This document shows, piece after piece, positions 7,462 to 16,293 of a DNA stretch of 64,000 nucleotides. This stretch comes from Chloroflexota bacterium (lineage in GTDB: Bacteria > Chloroflexota > UBA11872), in assembly GCA_022821645.1 (NCBI GenBank), contig JAJEDE010000027.1, positions 124,001 through 188,000 of the forward strand, written 5' to 3'. Positions within the stretch are counted from its first letter, which is position 1. The number at the start of each line of letters is the position of its first letter. Both the position numbers and the translations under genes were made by a program. The notes beneath the pieces were generated by a model. That model worked only from the letters and a program-made list of their open reading frames with translations. It had not been told where the DNA came from and ran no database searches.

Positions 7462-8964
7462 TTACCACGTGATTCGGAAGGGGATGCTCTGGCGGGGCGG
7501 GCGTTCGACGGGGCCGAAGCGGTCGTAGAGCCAGTAGCTAAGGGCTTTGAGGGCGTGGTTGTCGCGGTCGATGGGGTCTTCGGAGACGGACTTGAGGTCG
7601 GAGTCGTCGTGGTAGCGGTAGAGGCCGAACTCGCGGATGAGCCATCTGCACTGCGGTGCGATGGCGAGGCGGGGCGACCCAGAAACAGGGTCGCGGAGGA
7701 AGGTGCGCAGGCGGTCGATGCCGTCGCGGAGGAGCACGCGGTGGGAGCGGAGGCGGACGTGGGCGAGGGAGGCCCAGACTTCGACCTGGCTGGGCGCGGC
7801 GTGATGCTGGTGGCCGGCCACGTCGATGACGCCGCCGCGGACGCGGGGCCACCAGGGACGCTGGCGGCAAGCGGCGATGACGTCGCCCGCTATGGTGCGG
7901 CGCATATAGACCTCGTCGATGACGGCGACATGGGCACCGCGCTGCTCGATGGCGAGGACGGCGTAGGCGCCGGCGTATCCCGGGTCGATGGCCAACTCCA
8001 CGGGCGATCCGCTGGGCTGCGCCTCGGCGCTGACATGCGCGCGCGGGTCGAACTCGCGGAACACCAGGGTGGAGGGCGGGCAGGGGACGCCGCCGAAGCG
8101 CTCCATGAAGAGGTCGGCGGGAAACATGGCCTCGAGTTCGGCGATTTCAGGATCCTTGCGGCCGCCGGGGTAGAGGGCCAGGTTTTCCCAGGAGGGGATC
8201 GAGAAGGCGCGGGCTTCGGAGGGTTGGGTGAGTTGCCAGGCGCGGAACCTGTCGGCGTACCAGCCGCGAGCGCTCTCGAAGGTGCCGCTGAGCCAGAGCC
8301 AGCCGCGGCGTTCGGCGACGCGGGCTCGAAGTCGAAGGAAGGCGGCGGCGGGAAGCTGGGCGGCCTCGCAGGCGAGGATTCCGTCGGGGGCTTCGCCAGC
8401 CAGGCGTTCGGGTTCGCGGGCGCTGCGGGTGACGATGCGGACGCCGGTGCGGGTGATGAGTTCGGCGCGCATGGACGCCGGTTCGCGGACGGAGGCGACG
8501 GCGTCGATGCGGCGGCAGGCGTCCAGCACGTAGTCGAATTCGGGCCGGCAGAGGTCGTACTCGGGCCCAACGATCCAGTAGAGGCGGCCCTCAAGCAGCC
8601 GGCCAAAGAGTTCCATGGCCGCGCTATGGCTCTTACCGGCGCGCTCGCCGCCGGCGATGAGGCGGATGCGGGCAGGGCTGTCGTGGGCGGCGCGCTGGGC
8701 GGGCGAGGGCTCATAGCCGACGCGCTCCCAGAGGTGGTCACGGATGGCGCGTTGGGCGTCGAGGGACGGATGATTGGGGGCCTGATCCTCGGCCTCGGCC
8801 TCTCGGAGCCATCTGTAGCCGGTGGCAGGCGCGATACCGAAACGACGGAAGAGCGCCCGCCGGTTGGCTCCGGGCTGGCGGGCCAGAGCTACGAGTTCGG
8901 CGCGACGGTCGCTCATCGGCAGGTCCTGGAACGTCTGAGTCCCAGGCGCCTGTGGTGGTGACAT
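7462..8964 (-). CDS. Phage terminase large subunit
   Basis: Protein of 500 aa: the ATP-driven DNA packaging motor and nuclease. A helix-turn-helix-like segment sits at about residues 19-55 (RRALFRRFGIAPATGYRWLR), an unusual fusion of a small-subunit-like DNA-binding region. Walker A is GGERAGKS (105-112). A Walker B-like stretch falls in DGILACEAAQLP. The C-terminal RNase H-like nuclease shows acidic residues in LAIDPGYAGAYAVLAIE, GGVIDVAG and DNHALKALSYWLYD. The ATG at 8964 falls in the first unit of a 21-bp repeat array; an internal ATG at 8916 (MSDRRAELV) is an alternative. Codon use matches the chromosome, so the gene is not a recent decayed copy. Confidence 0.85.
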   Translation of the reverse strand: MSPPQAPGTQTFQDLPMSDRRAELVALARQPGANRRALFRRFGIAPATGYRWLREAEAEDQAPNHPSLDAQRAIRDHLWERVGYEPSPAQRAAHDSPARIRLIAGGERAGKSHSAAMELFGRLLEGRLYWIVGPEYDLCRPEFDYVLDACRRIDAVASVREPASMRAELITRTGVRIVTRSAREPERLAGEAPDGILACEAAQLPAAAFLRLRARVAERRGWLWLSGTFESARGWYADRFRAWQLTQPSEARAFSIPSWENLALYPGGRKDPEIAELEAMFPADLFMERFGGVPCPPSTLVFREFDPRAHVSAEAQPSGSPVELAIDPGYAGAYAVLAIEQRGAHVAVIDEVYMRRTIAGDVIAACRQRPWWPRVRGGVIDVAGHQHHAAPSQVEVWASLAHVRLRSHRVLLRDGIDRLRTFLRDPVSGSPRLAIAPQCRWLIREFGLYRYHDDSDLKSVSEDPIDRDNHALKALSYWLYDRFGPVERPPRQSIPFRITW

Positions 8965-9078
8965 GTGTTCAGTCCGTTCGAGCCGATGTGTTCACTTTTT
9001 GGCTGAATGTGTTCAGTTTCGGGCCGAATGTGTTCAGTTTTGGGGCCGATGTGTTCAGTTCTGGGCTGGATGTGTTCA
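8963..9078. repeat. 21-bp direct repeat (iteron-like) array at the terminase start
   Basis: ATGTGTTCA recurs at 8963, 8986, 9007, 9028, 9049 and 9070. The last five starts are exactly 21 bases apart, and the rest of each unit is close to GTTTyGGGCyGG. The period equals two helical turns, so each TGTGTTCA faces the same side of the DNA. Candidate roles are a packaging (pac) or small-terminase/HTH binding site, an origin, or a regulator array. A coding role is unlikely because no frame has a ribosome-binding site. Confidence 0.7.
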
Positions 9079-9600
9079 CGGTGTTTCCTCGTCGGATGGT
9101 CCTGGATCGGGATGTTCGGCTCGCATTCAAGGGTCGCCGCGGAACATGAGCTCGGTGCGGGGACACGAGGTGAGGGGCGTGAGATGACAGGAGCGTGGGG
9201 GTGGGTTGGGATTGGTTGCCCGGAAGACCCCTCACCCGCCGCCGAAGACGACGCCGGCCTCTCCCCCAGGAGAGACCTTTGCGTAACTCGGGGTTGGTTG
9301 CTCGGAAGACCCCTCACCCCAACCCTCTCCCCGAGGAGAGGGAGCAAGAGGGGCCGAAGCTTTAAAGAGGCAGGGGTTTTGCAAAGGTCTCCCAGGAGAG
9401 GCAAGAGGGCACGGCTCCAGGCAGAAAGAAGTTGCACAAAGGTCTCTCGGGAGGGAATAGACACGCGGGCCGCAGGGAGTGAGGGCAGGCGCCAGCCGCA
9501 ATGGCGGAAGGTTCCAGGTGGGATCAATGGGCGGCCGCGGGGGGCCGGGAATGGTGACATGAGCAAGGTCCAGACTCCGTTCGCGCAAGGCGAAAAGGGT
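9079..9600. repeat. Non-coding stretch with MITE-like direct and inverted repeats
   Basis: I see no credible gene. A 26-base unit (TTGGTTGCyCGGAAGACCCC and six more) occurs at 9212-9237 and 9294-9319 with one mismatch. AGACCTTTGC (9273-9282) is the exact complement of GCAAAGGTCT (9381-9390), and related CAAAGGTCTC follows near 9436. The CCCTCACCCCAACCCTCTCC-type sequence is typical of dispersed intergenic repeats. The place normally held by a small-terminase gene is here filled by repeats. Confidence 0.5.
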
Positions 9601-9652
9601 GGACATCGCTGGCTGGTTCGTCTATCATACTCTCTATGAGTACAGACGGCAA
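9601..9652 (-). promoter_or_regulatory. Operator site 2 and minus-strand promoter upstream of the terminase
   Basis: The operator TACTC-TCTAT-GAGTA lies at 9628-9642. On the minus strand TTGCCG (9652-9647), a 17-base spacer and TATGAT (9629-9624) form a sigma70-like promoter with the operator over its spacer and -10 box. GGACATCGCTGGCT (9601-9614) downstream of this promoter is repeated identically at site 3. The first gene in this direction is the terminase, about 640 bases away. Confidence 0.55.
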
Positions 9653-9947
9653 GCTTACGTCCACGACCGGCGCTCGAGGCGGCGGGCTGTGGGCGAAGGT
9701 CAGGAGTCTTTCGCATTGGCTGGACGACGGATTGGCGTGGATGCAAATGGCAAATGGGGCTGGTTGGCTGTCGTGAAGCGGTTTCCCAGGGGGCGTTGTG
9801 GACTACCTGGCGGACCTGCGGCTCAGCTACCGAGACTTGATTGGAACGGCTGCATGATGTCGAGTGCTTCAGATAGGACCGGTCGTGATACGCTAAAAGT
9901 GCAGTGGTAGGGAACACTGTGAGGCCCCCATGCGCAAAGGAGACGGC

Positions 9948-10103
9948 GTGCCAGCGGACCACCGATCCGGCGGCGCGCCTAAGCGCGACTTACGGATTGG
10001 CAAGAAACCTGAAGTCGAGGCGCACGTCATGCTACGTGGCGATGCGCCTACTAAGCCCCCAGTGCCCAATTGCAGCCCTGCGGCGACTTCGGCGGGCGCT
10101 TAG
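9948..10103 (+). CDS. Candidate 51-aa small protein
   Basis: A GTG at 9948 follows AAAGGAG with 5-base spacing, the best ribosome-binding site of this stretch; an ATG at 9930 is also in frame. The product is basic at first (DHRSGGAPKRDLRIGKKP), then has EVEAHVMLRGDAP and a Pro/Ala/Ser-rich end with one Cys. KPEVEAHV reminds me of short actinobacterial peptides of unknown role, but I cannot name a family. It precedes the two-gene operon at 10214-10994 by about 110 bases. Confidence 0.35.
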   Translation: MPADHRSGGAPKRDLRIGKKPEVEAHVMLRGDAPTKPPVPNCSPAATSAGA

Positions 10104-10213
10104 ACTCAAGAACCCCGAAGACGACTGGCTTCGGCAAGTACCCGTTGGCACCCTGACAGACATGGGCATGTCGGGCTATTCTCCGCAACTCTGACGCGAA
10201 AGGAGGCGGATTG

Positions 10214-10552
10214 ATGCTCAAGACCGTTGATCAGTCGCGCTCTTCGCCTAGCGAAACGCGCGACCAACACATGGACGCGCTATGGCATTCGCTCCAGTCG
10301 TGGCACTCACGACCGTTCGACCCTCCCGTTGTTGAGCCACCACGAATTGACGCTTCGGAATACGACGCGGCTATTGGAGTGATCCTTGCACAGTACAACG
10401 AGGGCAAGCTTGATCACGCGACGGCGAGCTCAGTCCTTCGAGTCCTTTTGACAGCGAGGATCCAAGACCAGTTCCTACGGAGCCTCGAAGGCTCGTATGA
10501 GCCAGAGTCACGCTGGTTCTTCTCAGCCCCCTCGGTAGTGCGGCATGGCTGA
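10214..10552 (+). CDS. Hypothetical protein, first of a two-gene operon
   Basis: Soluble 112-aa protein starting at the ATG at 10214 behind AAAGGAGGCGG. It has a helical centre (EYDAAIGVILAQYNEGKL, ATASSVLRVLLTARIQDQF) and no recognisable motif. Its end overlaps the next gene by 8 bases, so the two are translationally coupled. It lies among the plus-strand cargo genes of the phage-like element. Confidence 0.6.
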   Translation: MLKTVDQSRSSPSETRDQHMDALWHSLQSWHSRPFDPPVVEPPRIDASEYDAAIGVILAQYNEGKLDHATASSVLRVLLTARIQDQFLRSLEGSYEPESRWFFSAPSVVRHG

Positions 10553-10994
10553 CGAGCAGGAGCCAAACGCCGAATCCACTAGGGAAGAGATCGAGACAGC
10601 TGGCCAAGGTGCGGCAGATTCCGAAGTAACACCCCCTGCGCAACCGCAAGCCCCGAATCCCTTTCAGAACTTTCCCGCTGATGCCCAGCACGTCATTCAG
10701 CAGGCGTTTGCCTTGGTCAGCGGTCCAATGCGATCTCCGTTCTGGGAGTCATTCGGGCCGGAGCACATGACAACTTTTCTTGAAGGTCAAGATCGGGAAG
10801 CTGATCGGGCATTTGCGGATCGACAGCGTGATCGGCTGTTTCAAGGCTTCCTATTTGTAGCGGCCCTCATCTTCGTTCTCGTGATCGTAGTCCTAGCGGT
10901 GTTCGGCGATGTGCGGGAAATCTTGCCAACAATCGTCGTCGGCATGCTTGCATTCGGATCAGGATTCGCCGCTGGGAGTCGCTTTCGACGGTAA
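10545..10994 (+). CDS. Hypothetical membrane protein, second of the operon
   Basis: Protein of 149 aa. An acidic, Pro-rich cytoplasmic-type N-terminus (about 100 residues) is followed by two adjacent TM segments at about residues 103-123 (LFQGFLFVAALIFVLVIVVL) and 127-145 (ILPTIVVGMLAFGSGFAAGS), joined by a tight turn. The extreme C-terminus is basic (RFRR). A TM hairpin with a soluble partner encoded upstream would suit a membrane-acting effector or sensor, but no family is recognised. Confidence 0.6.
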   Translation: MADEQEPNAESTREEIETAGQGAADSEVTPPAQPQAPNPFQNFPADAQHVIQQAFALVSGPMRSPFWESFGPEHMTTFLEGQDREADRAFADRQRDRLFQGFLFVAALIFVLVIVVLAVFGDVREILPTIVVGMLAFGSGFAAGSRFRR

Positions 10995-11281
10995 GTCCGC
11001 GCACTCGTCGCCGAAGCAAGTAGGCACTGGCGTGTAAAAGCCCCTCTGATACCTACGTGCCGAGTGTGGCCAGTGTCCAAGCGGTCGGCATAGGTGGCGC
11101 TCGGTTCGTGGAGCCGAGGGAACTAGGCGGATTTGCGCACGAGAGGGAATGACGGGCTCAGCGTTGCCATGAATCGACGCACGGGTCGGTGGGGTGTGAG
11201 CGAAGGCGAGGAGTCTCTCGCCTTGATTTTCATTTCGGGGTAGCGTGGCCGGAAAGTGCGTGGGGCGGCTGACGGGCTGGG

Positions 11282-14200
11282 ATGAAGAAGCTATTGAGCG
11301 TCGTTGAGGACTACCTGGGGAACCTGCGGCGCATTCGGGCGTCGGGTGGGGCGACTGCTGAGATTTCGAGCTACGGGCCGCTGGAGCAGTTGCTGAATTC
11401 GATCGGGGACGGGCTGCGGCCGAAGGTCTTTTGCGTTGGGCAGTTGAAGGACCAGGGGGCCGGGCATCCGGATTTCGGGCTGTACGCCAGCCGGGGCCGC
11501 ACACGGGGCGGTCGAGCGAACGTGGGCGACCTGCCGGAGCACGGCGTGGTGGAAGTCAAGCCACCGGAAGACGACGCGTGGCTCACGGCGGAGAGCGCAC
11601 AGGTGAGCAAGTACTGGGGACGCTACCGGCAGGTGTTGGTGACGAACTACCGAGACTTCCTGCTGGTGGGCGAGGACGCGAACGGATATCCGGCGCGGTT
11701 GGAGAGTTTCCGGCTGGCGGCGGACGCGGAGAATTTCGACCGGCAGTTGGAGAAGCCGCGGGCTTTTGCGGGGCGGGTCGGCGTGGGGTTGGGGGAGTAC
11801 CTGCGGCGGGTGCTGTCGCACCGGGCGCGGCTGGCCGAGCCGCAGGATCTAGCCGAACTCTTGGCCTCGCACGCGCGGGACGCGCTGGCGCGGGTAGAGG
11901 CCGCCGACGACGAGCCCGGAGCAGCGGCCTCGCCGCTAGCGACCGTGAGGGCTGCGCTGGAAGAGGCGCTGGGGGTGCAGTTCAAGGGCGAGCGGGGCGC
12001 GCAGTTCTTCAGGTCGACGCTGGTGCAGACGCTGTTCTACGGGGTCTTTTCGGCCTGGGTGCTTTGGGCGCGGCAGACGCCTGCGCCGACCGGTGCGTTC
12101 AACTGGCGTGAGGCTGTGTGGCACCTGCGGGCGCCGGTGCTGCGGGCGCTGTTTCAGCAGCTCTCGGATCCGGGGCGCCTGCAGCCGCTGGGGCTGGTGG
12201 AGGTGCTGGACTGGACGGCGGCAGCGCTGAACCGGGTAGAGCGAGACGCTTTCTTCGCGCGGTTCAACGAGGGACAGGCGGTGACCTACTTCTACGAGCC
12301 GTTCCTGCAAGCCTTCGACCCGGCGCTGCGCAAGCAGCTGGGTGTCTGGTACACGCCGCCGGAGGTGGTGCGCTACATGGTGGCGCGGGTGGACAAGGCG
12401 CTCAAGGACGACCTGGGGATAGCGGACGGGCTGGCGGCGGAGAACGTGTACGTGCTGGACCCGTGCTGCGGGACAGGCGCGTACCTGGCGGAAACGCTGC
12501 GGCGGATCGCGGCGAACTTGGAAGGCCAGGGGCTGGGCGCGTTGACCGGCGCGCAGGTGAAGAAGGCGGCCACGGAGCGGGTGTTCGGGTTCGAGATCAT
12601 GCCGGCGCCGTTCGTGGTGGCGCACTTGCAAGTCGGGCTGACCATGCAGGACCTGGACGCGCCCTTGACCGAGGACGGGAACGAACGGGCGGGGATCTTC
12701 CTGACGAACGCGCTGACCGGCTGGGAACCGCAGAAACAGAAGCTGCTGGCGATTCCCGAACTGGCAGAAGAACGTGACCGCGCCGAAGAAGTGAAGCAAA
12801 AGAAGCCGATCCTGGTGATCCTGGGGAATCCGCCGTACAACGGGTTTGCCGGCATGGCGGTGGACGAGGAACGGGACCTTTCGGACGCCTACCGGACAAC
12901 CCGGCGGGTGCGGCGGCCCGAGGGCCAGGGGCTGAACGACCTCTATGTGCGTTTCTTCCGCATGGCCGAACGGCGGATCGCGGAGAAGACCGGGCAGGGC
13001 GTGGTGTGCTTCATTTCCAACTACTCGTGGCTGGACAGCCTGTCGTGTCCGGGAATGCGGGAGCGGTACCTGGAGGCCTTCGACACGATCCGGATCGACA
13101 ACCTTCACGGAGACCGCATCATCTCCGAGAATTCGCCGGACGGGCGGACAAGCGAAACGGTCTTTGCCATGCGGGGCCAGTCGCCTGGGATCAGGGTAGG
13201 CACGGCGATCACCCTGCTCTCAAAGTCCCGAAGTGAAGCAACTTCGTCATTCCATCGAAACGTCTGGTACCGCGACTTTCATCAAGCTAGGGCCGAGGAC
13301 CGCCGCCTAGCGCTGTTGGACAGCCTTGAGCTTGGGGACGCCGACTCAGGCTATTGCGAACTGAAGCCTGAATCCCGCCTCGGGCTACCGCTCAAGCCTC
13401 TGGCCGTCAGTCCAAACTGGTTCGACTGGCCGAGTCTGCCTGACCTATTCCCTACGTGGTTTCCAGGAGTCCAAACCAAGCGAGATTCATTCCTCGTCGA
13501 CATAGATCTCAACCTCCTAGAGGCACGAATCGCCGACTATTTCAACTCCGATATCAGCCACGAAGAGATCGCAAGACGTTACCCGCGGGTTATGACGGAC
13601 ACCGCGCGGTTCGATGCGCGCACAGTACGCGACTCGCTACTCAAGCGTGGCGGCCCGGACAGGAGTGGATTCGTCCCTCACGCCTACCGGCCCTTTGACA
13701 GCCGCTGGCTCTACTGGGAAGGCGAGACCAGACTCCTAGGCGAGAAGAGCCCTGACTACAAGCCGCATGTGTTCGATGGAAATCTGTGGATCGTCAGCCA
13801 GCAGAAACCGCGCCGGCAGTGGTCATGCCCTCAGGTGATTTCACATATCGGTTGCCTTGATCTGATGGACCGAAGCGCAACGTGTATTCCCGCCTGGCTG
13901 AGCGAAGAAACCCTGGGAAGCGAATCAACCGTCGGACGCCGACCCAATCTGTCCCCAGCCGCCCAAAGCTACCTGGAACACGTGGACCTAACCGTCGAAG
14001 AACTCTTCCACCATGTTCTGGCCGAATTGCACGATCCGGCTTACTCGGAAACGAACGCTGGCGCGCTGCGCATGGGATGGCCGCGTGTTCCGCTGCCGCA
14101 CTGGTTGTTGCTCTCCACCCGGGCGGGCTCACGGGAGGACGACCTGGCGGTTAGGTCAGATGAGGCCGCAAACGCACTGGTCAGCTCGGTCGCGCGCGGG

Positions 14201-14683
14201 AGAGAGCTTTCCGCGCTCCTGGATTCGGAAACACCGGTGCCGGGCGTGACGACCGGGCACCTTAGCCCTGAATTCGCCGGCATCGCGGTGCCGTCTACGA
14301 CGCACCGGCACAACATGACCGGCGACGACTTCAGCCTGACGGCCGGCTGGGGCTACTTTGGAACCGCGCAAGCAGTGATGCCGCGTCAAGGACGCGCGGT
14401 GGAACGGGCGTACACCGATTCAGAACGATCCGCACTGGGCAACAGGATCGACGCCCTGGGCGAGACCACGTGCGACATCCACCTGAACGCCACCGCCTAC
14501 TGGCGGAATGTGCCGGCCGCCGTGTGGAACTACCGGCTGGGTGGGTACCAAGTGCTGAAGAAATGGTTGTCATATCGGGAGCAGCAGATTTTGGGACGAA
14601 GGCTTCTGCCTAAGGAAGTTGAGCACTTCACCGATACGGCCCGGAGGATCGCCGCTGTATTGCTGCTAATGAACGCGACCTAG
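11282..14683 (+). CDS. Single-chain restriction-modification enzyme (nuclease + N6-adenine methyltransferase + specificity region)
   Basis: Protein of 1133 aa. Residues about 60-95 carry a PD-(D/E)XK-like site (GHPDFGLY then HGVVEVK), so DNA cleavage is likely. The methyltransferase has the AdoMet motif VLDPCCGTGAYL (about residue 395) and the catalytic NPPY motif (LVILGNPPYNGF, about residue 515), typical of gamma-type N6-adenine enzymes. Residues about 640-1000 should be the target-recognition region. I see no helicase motifs, so it is closer to type IIG/type ISP-like proteins without a translocase. Composition changes inside the gene: hand-counted 60-base lines give 75% GC at 12121-12180 but 48% at 13501-13560. 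The specificity part was probably exchanged. No separate methylase or endonuclease gene is adjacent. Confidence 0.85.
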   Translation: MKKLLSVVEDYLGNLRRIRASGGATAEISSYGPLEQLLNSIGDGLRPKVFCVGQLKDQGAGHPDFGLYASRGRTRGGRANVGDLPEHGVVEVKPPEDDAWLTAESAQVSKYWGRYRQVLVTNYRDFLLVGEDANGYPARLESFRLAADAENFDRQLEKPRAFAGRVGVGLGEYLRRVLSHRARLAEPQDLAELLASHARDALARVEAADDEPGAAASPLATVRAALEEALGVQFKGERGAQFFRSTLVQTLFYGVFSAWVLWARQTPAPTGAFNWREAVWHLRAPVLRALFQQLSDPGRLQPLGLVEVLDWTAAALNRVERDAFFARFNEGQAVTYFYEPFLQAFDPALRKQLGVWYTPPEVVRYMVARVDKALKDDLGIADGLAAENVYVLDPCCGTGAYLAETLRRIAANLEGQGLGALTGAQVKKAATERVFGFEIMPAPFVVAHLQVGLTMQDLDAPLTEDGNERAGIFLTNALTGWEPQKQKLLAIPELAEERDRAEEVKQKKPILVILGNPPYNGFAGMAVDEERDLSDAYRTTRRVRRPEGQGLNDLYVRFFRMAERRIAEKTGQGVVCFISNYSWLDSLSCPGMRERYLEAFDTIRIDNLHGDRIISENSPDGRTSETVFAMRGQSPGIRVGTAITLLSKSRSEATSSFHRNVWYRDFHQARAEDRRLALLDSLELGDADSGYCELKPESRLGLPLKPLAVSPNWFDWPSLPDLFPTWFPGVQTKRDSFLVDIDLNLLEARIADYFNSDISHEEIARRYPRVMTDTARFDARTVRDSLLKRGGPDRSGFVPHAYRPFDSRWLYWEGETRLLGEKSPDYKPHVFDGNLWIVSQQKPRRQWSCPQVISHIGCLDLMDRSATCIPAWLSEETLGSESTVGRRPNLSPAAQSYLEHVDLTVEELFHHVLAELHDPAYSETNAGALRMGWPRVPLPHWLLLSTRAGSREDDLAVRSDEAANALVSSVARGRELSALLDSETPVPGVTTGHLSPEFAGIAVPSTTHRHNMTGDDFSLTAGWGYFGTAQAVMPRQGRAVERAYTDSERSALGNRIDALGETTCDIHLNATAYWRNVPAAVWNYRLGGYQVLKKWLSYREQQILGRRLLPKEVEHFTDTARRIAAVLLLMNAT

Positions 14684-14705
14684 TGACGCGACGCAAGATA
14701 TATCT

Positions 14706-15968
14706 ATGAGTCGAAGTGCCTGCTCAAAGGGGCCGCGAGGATTGGTTCGTATATTTCTTCGGCGTGCCCGTCGATGGCGCCGTCGCGCTTCGACGTTCAC
14801 TGGAACGCCGCGGGGTCTGCGCAGTCTGGTGGCGATTCTCGCTGCTAGTCTCAGTGTTTACCGAGTAATTGAGGGGTGGACGACCACGATAGCTGTGATC
14901 GGATTAGCTTTATTTGCTATATCACTTGGCATATGCTTGGTCGCCATCTGGCCCACACAGGTCAAGATGCTGCTGCAAGCCATTGATCATTGGACAGGCA
15001 GCGTTCTAGATAGCGTATTCGGCTTTGCCGAAGCCCGACTGCGGCAACTAACGGTGCTAACTATCGCGCTAGCCATAACTTTATCGATTGTACTTTGGGG
15101 TTGGCTCATTGAAGGCAGTGAACTTCGCACCGAGACCCAGGAAACCCGGCAAACAGTCATTCGCACAGACATCACCGAGACAGGAAGTACAACAGTCCGT
15201 AATCTAAGTCTTGTTCTTGCTGCTCTGCTTGCTCTACCAATTGCAATCTGGCGCACGCGGGTCGCCCAGCTCCAGGCCACTACGGCCCAGCGTGAACTCT
15301 TCGACAGCCTCTACCGCCAGGGCGATTTGAAGCTTCGCAGCGAAGACCTCTCGGTTCGACTAGATGGCGTCCATATTCTTGATCGCCTCGCCAAGGATGA
15401 GCCCGACCGATATCACATTCAGATTATGGGTCGACTATGTGCATTCTTGCGCAGCTCGAGGAAAGTGCAAGAGGAACACAACGGTCTTCAAGAGGACGAA
15501 CGGGCCGTTGTCGAGTCGATCCGTTCACGAGAATCAGCTGGCCGTGACATCGAAGATCAGTCCAGCTTCACTCTTGACCTTAACAGCACGAACTTGAAGG
15601 GGGTCTGGTTCAACAGCGCAGTACTTTCACGCGCGGATCTGAGTTTGACGTGTCTGGAGGAAGCCAAACTAAACAATGCCGACTTGTCAGAGGTAGTCTT
15701 TTATAGGGCCAACCTTAAGGGCGCAGGAATCTATGATTCAGAACTGACCGGAGCCAAGTTCTCATTGGATGGCAGACATCCGGCAACTGGTTTGACGCAG
15801 GAACAACTCGATAACGCTTGGTCCGAAAAGGAAAACCTGCCTGCCCTAGACGGCGTGGTAGATGCTGTCACGGGCAGGCAACTCACACCGCCAAAACGTC
15901 GCATGTCGATCGCCAAAGAGATGGAGCAATGGAGATTAGAAATTAAACAGATGCTAGACGAAAGGTAG
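14706..15968 (+). CDS. Membrane protein with pentapeptide repeats
   Basis: Protein of 420 aa. It has a basic N-terminus, then about four TM segments (LVAILAASLSVYRVIEGW; IAVIGLALFAISLGICLVAI; LTVLTIALAITLSIVLWGWL; LSLVLAALLALPIAIW). A cytoplasmic helical region follows, then about nine pentapeptide units A(D/N)LxX (STNLKG, SRADLS, LNNADLSEV, YRANLKG) at about residues 295-350. Pentapeptide solenoids mimic B-form DNA in some proteins; here the role is unknown. The gene starts 22 bases after the restriction-modification gene and shares the low GC (47% in the line at 15061), so the two probably arrived and are expressed together. Confidence 0.7.
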   Translation: MSRSACSKGPRGLVRIFLRRARRWRRRASTFTGTPRGLRSLVAILAASLSVYRVIEGWTTTIAVIGLALFAISLGICLVAIWPTQVKMLLQAIDHWTGSVLDSVFGFAEARLRQLTVLTIALAITLSIVLWGWLIEGSELRTETQETRQTVIRTDITETGSTTVRNLSLVLAALLALPIAIWRTRVAQLQATTAQRELFDSLYRQGDLKLRSEDLSVRLDGVHILDRLAKDEPDRYHIQIMGRLCAFLRSSRKVQEEHNGLQEDERAVVESIRSRESAGRDIEDQSSFTLDLNSTNLKGVWFNSAVLSRADLSLTCLEEAKLNNADLSEVVFYRANLKGAGIYDSELTGAKFSLDGRHPATGLTQEQLDNAWSEKENLPALDGVVDAVTGRQLTPPKRRMSIAKEMEQWRLEIKQMLDER

Positions 15969-16293
15969 ATCGCCTTACGTGACCGCTTGATCGCAGCGTC
16001 AGCTTCCGCCTACGGTGGCTCTTCTTGTCGTGAGTGAGTGTTGGGTTTGCGAGATTGCTCAGTGACCATGCGATGACACTGGGAGCGGGAGCGTCTGTCT
16101 TGTCGGGTTGGGTGACAAGGGATGTGGTTCGACACGGCTCCTTCGACAGACTCAGGACAGGCCCTCCGACGGACTCCGGACCGGCCCTTCGACAAGCTAA
16201 GGACAGGCTCGCGACGAACGGTTGGTAGGTCGGGGTGGAGCGGAGGAGGGCGCCCACGCGGGGCACCCTCCTCCTGATGTGGTTGGTTAGCGG
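15969..16293. other. Convergent intergenic region
   Basis: Lies between the end of the pentapeptide gene and the end of the minus-strand portal block. Apart from the 23-bp repeats at 16140-16208 I see nothing coding. It marks the right-hand border of the low-GC cargo. Confidence 0.5.
16140..16208. repeat. Three imperfect 23-bp tandem units
   Basis: Units resembling CCTTCGACAGACTCAGGACAGGC start at 16140, 16163 and 16186, each 23 bases long; the middle one has several substitutions. The sequence resembles short dispersed intergenic repeats found in many high-GC genomes. Confidence 0.55.

Noticed and set aside
7555..8961. Plus-strand frame of 468 codons opposite the terminase
   Set aside because: Gly/Ala/Asp-rich antisense shadow; Walker A and nuclease residues support the minus-strand gene.
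8963..9078. Possible CRISPR array
   Set aside because: Units are contiguous 21-mers with no unique spacers; no cas genes.
9636..9776. 46-codon frame starting inside operator site 2
   Set aside because: Its ATG lies within the palindrome, has no ribosome-binding site and resembles no protein.
8913..9962. Minus-strand frame of 349 codons running through the 21-bp repeats and MITE-like region
   Set aside because: Translates repeats (EHIxPKT units) and intergenic sequence; no start signal and it crosses the operator/promoter.
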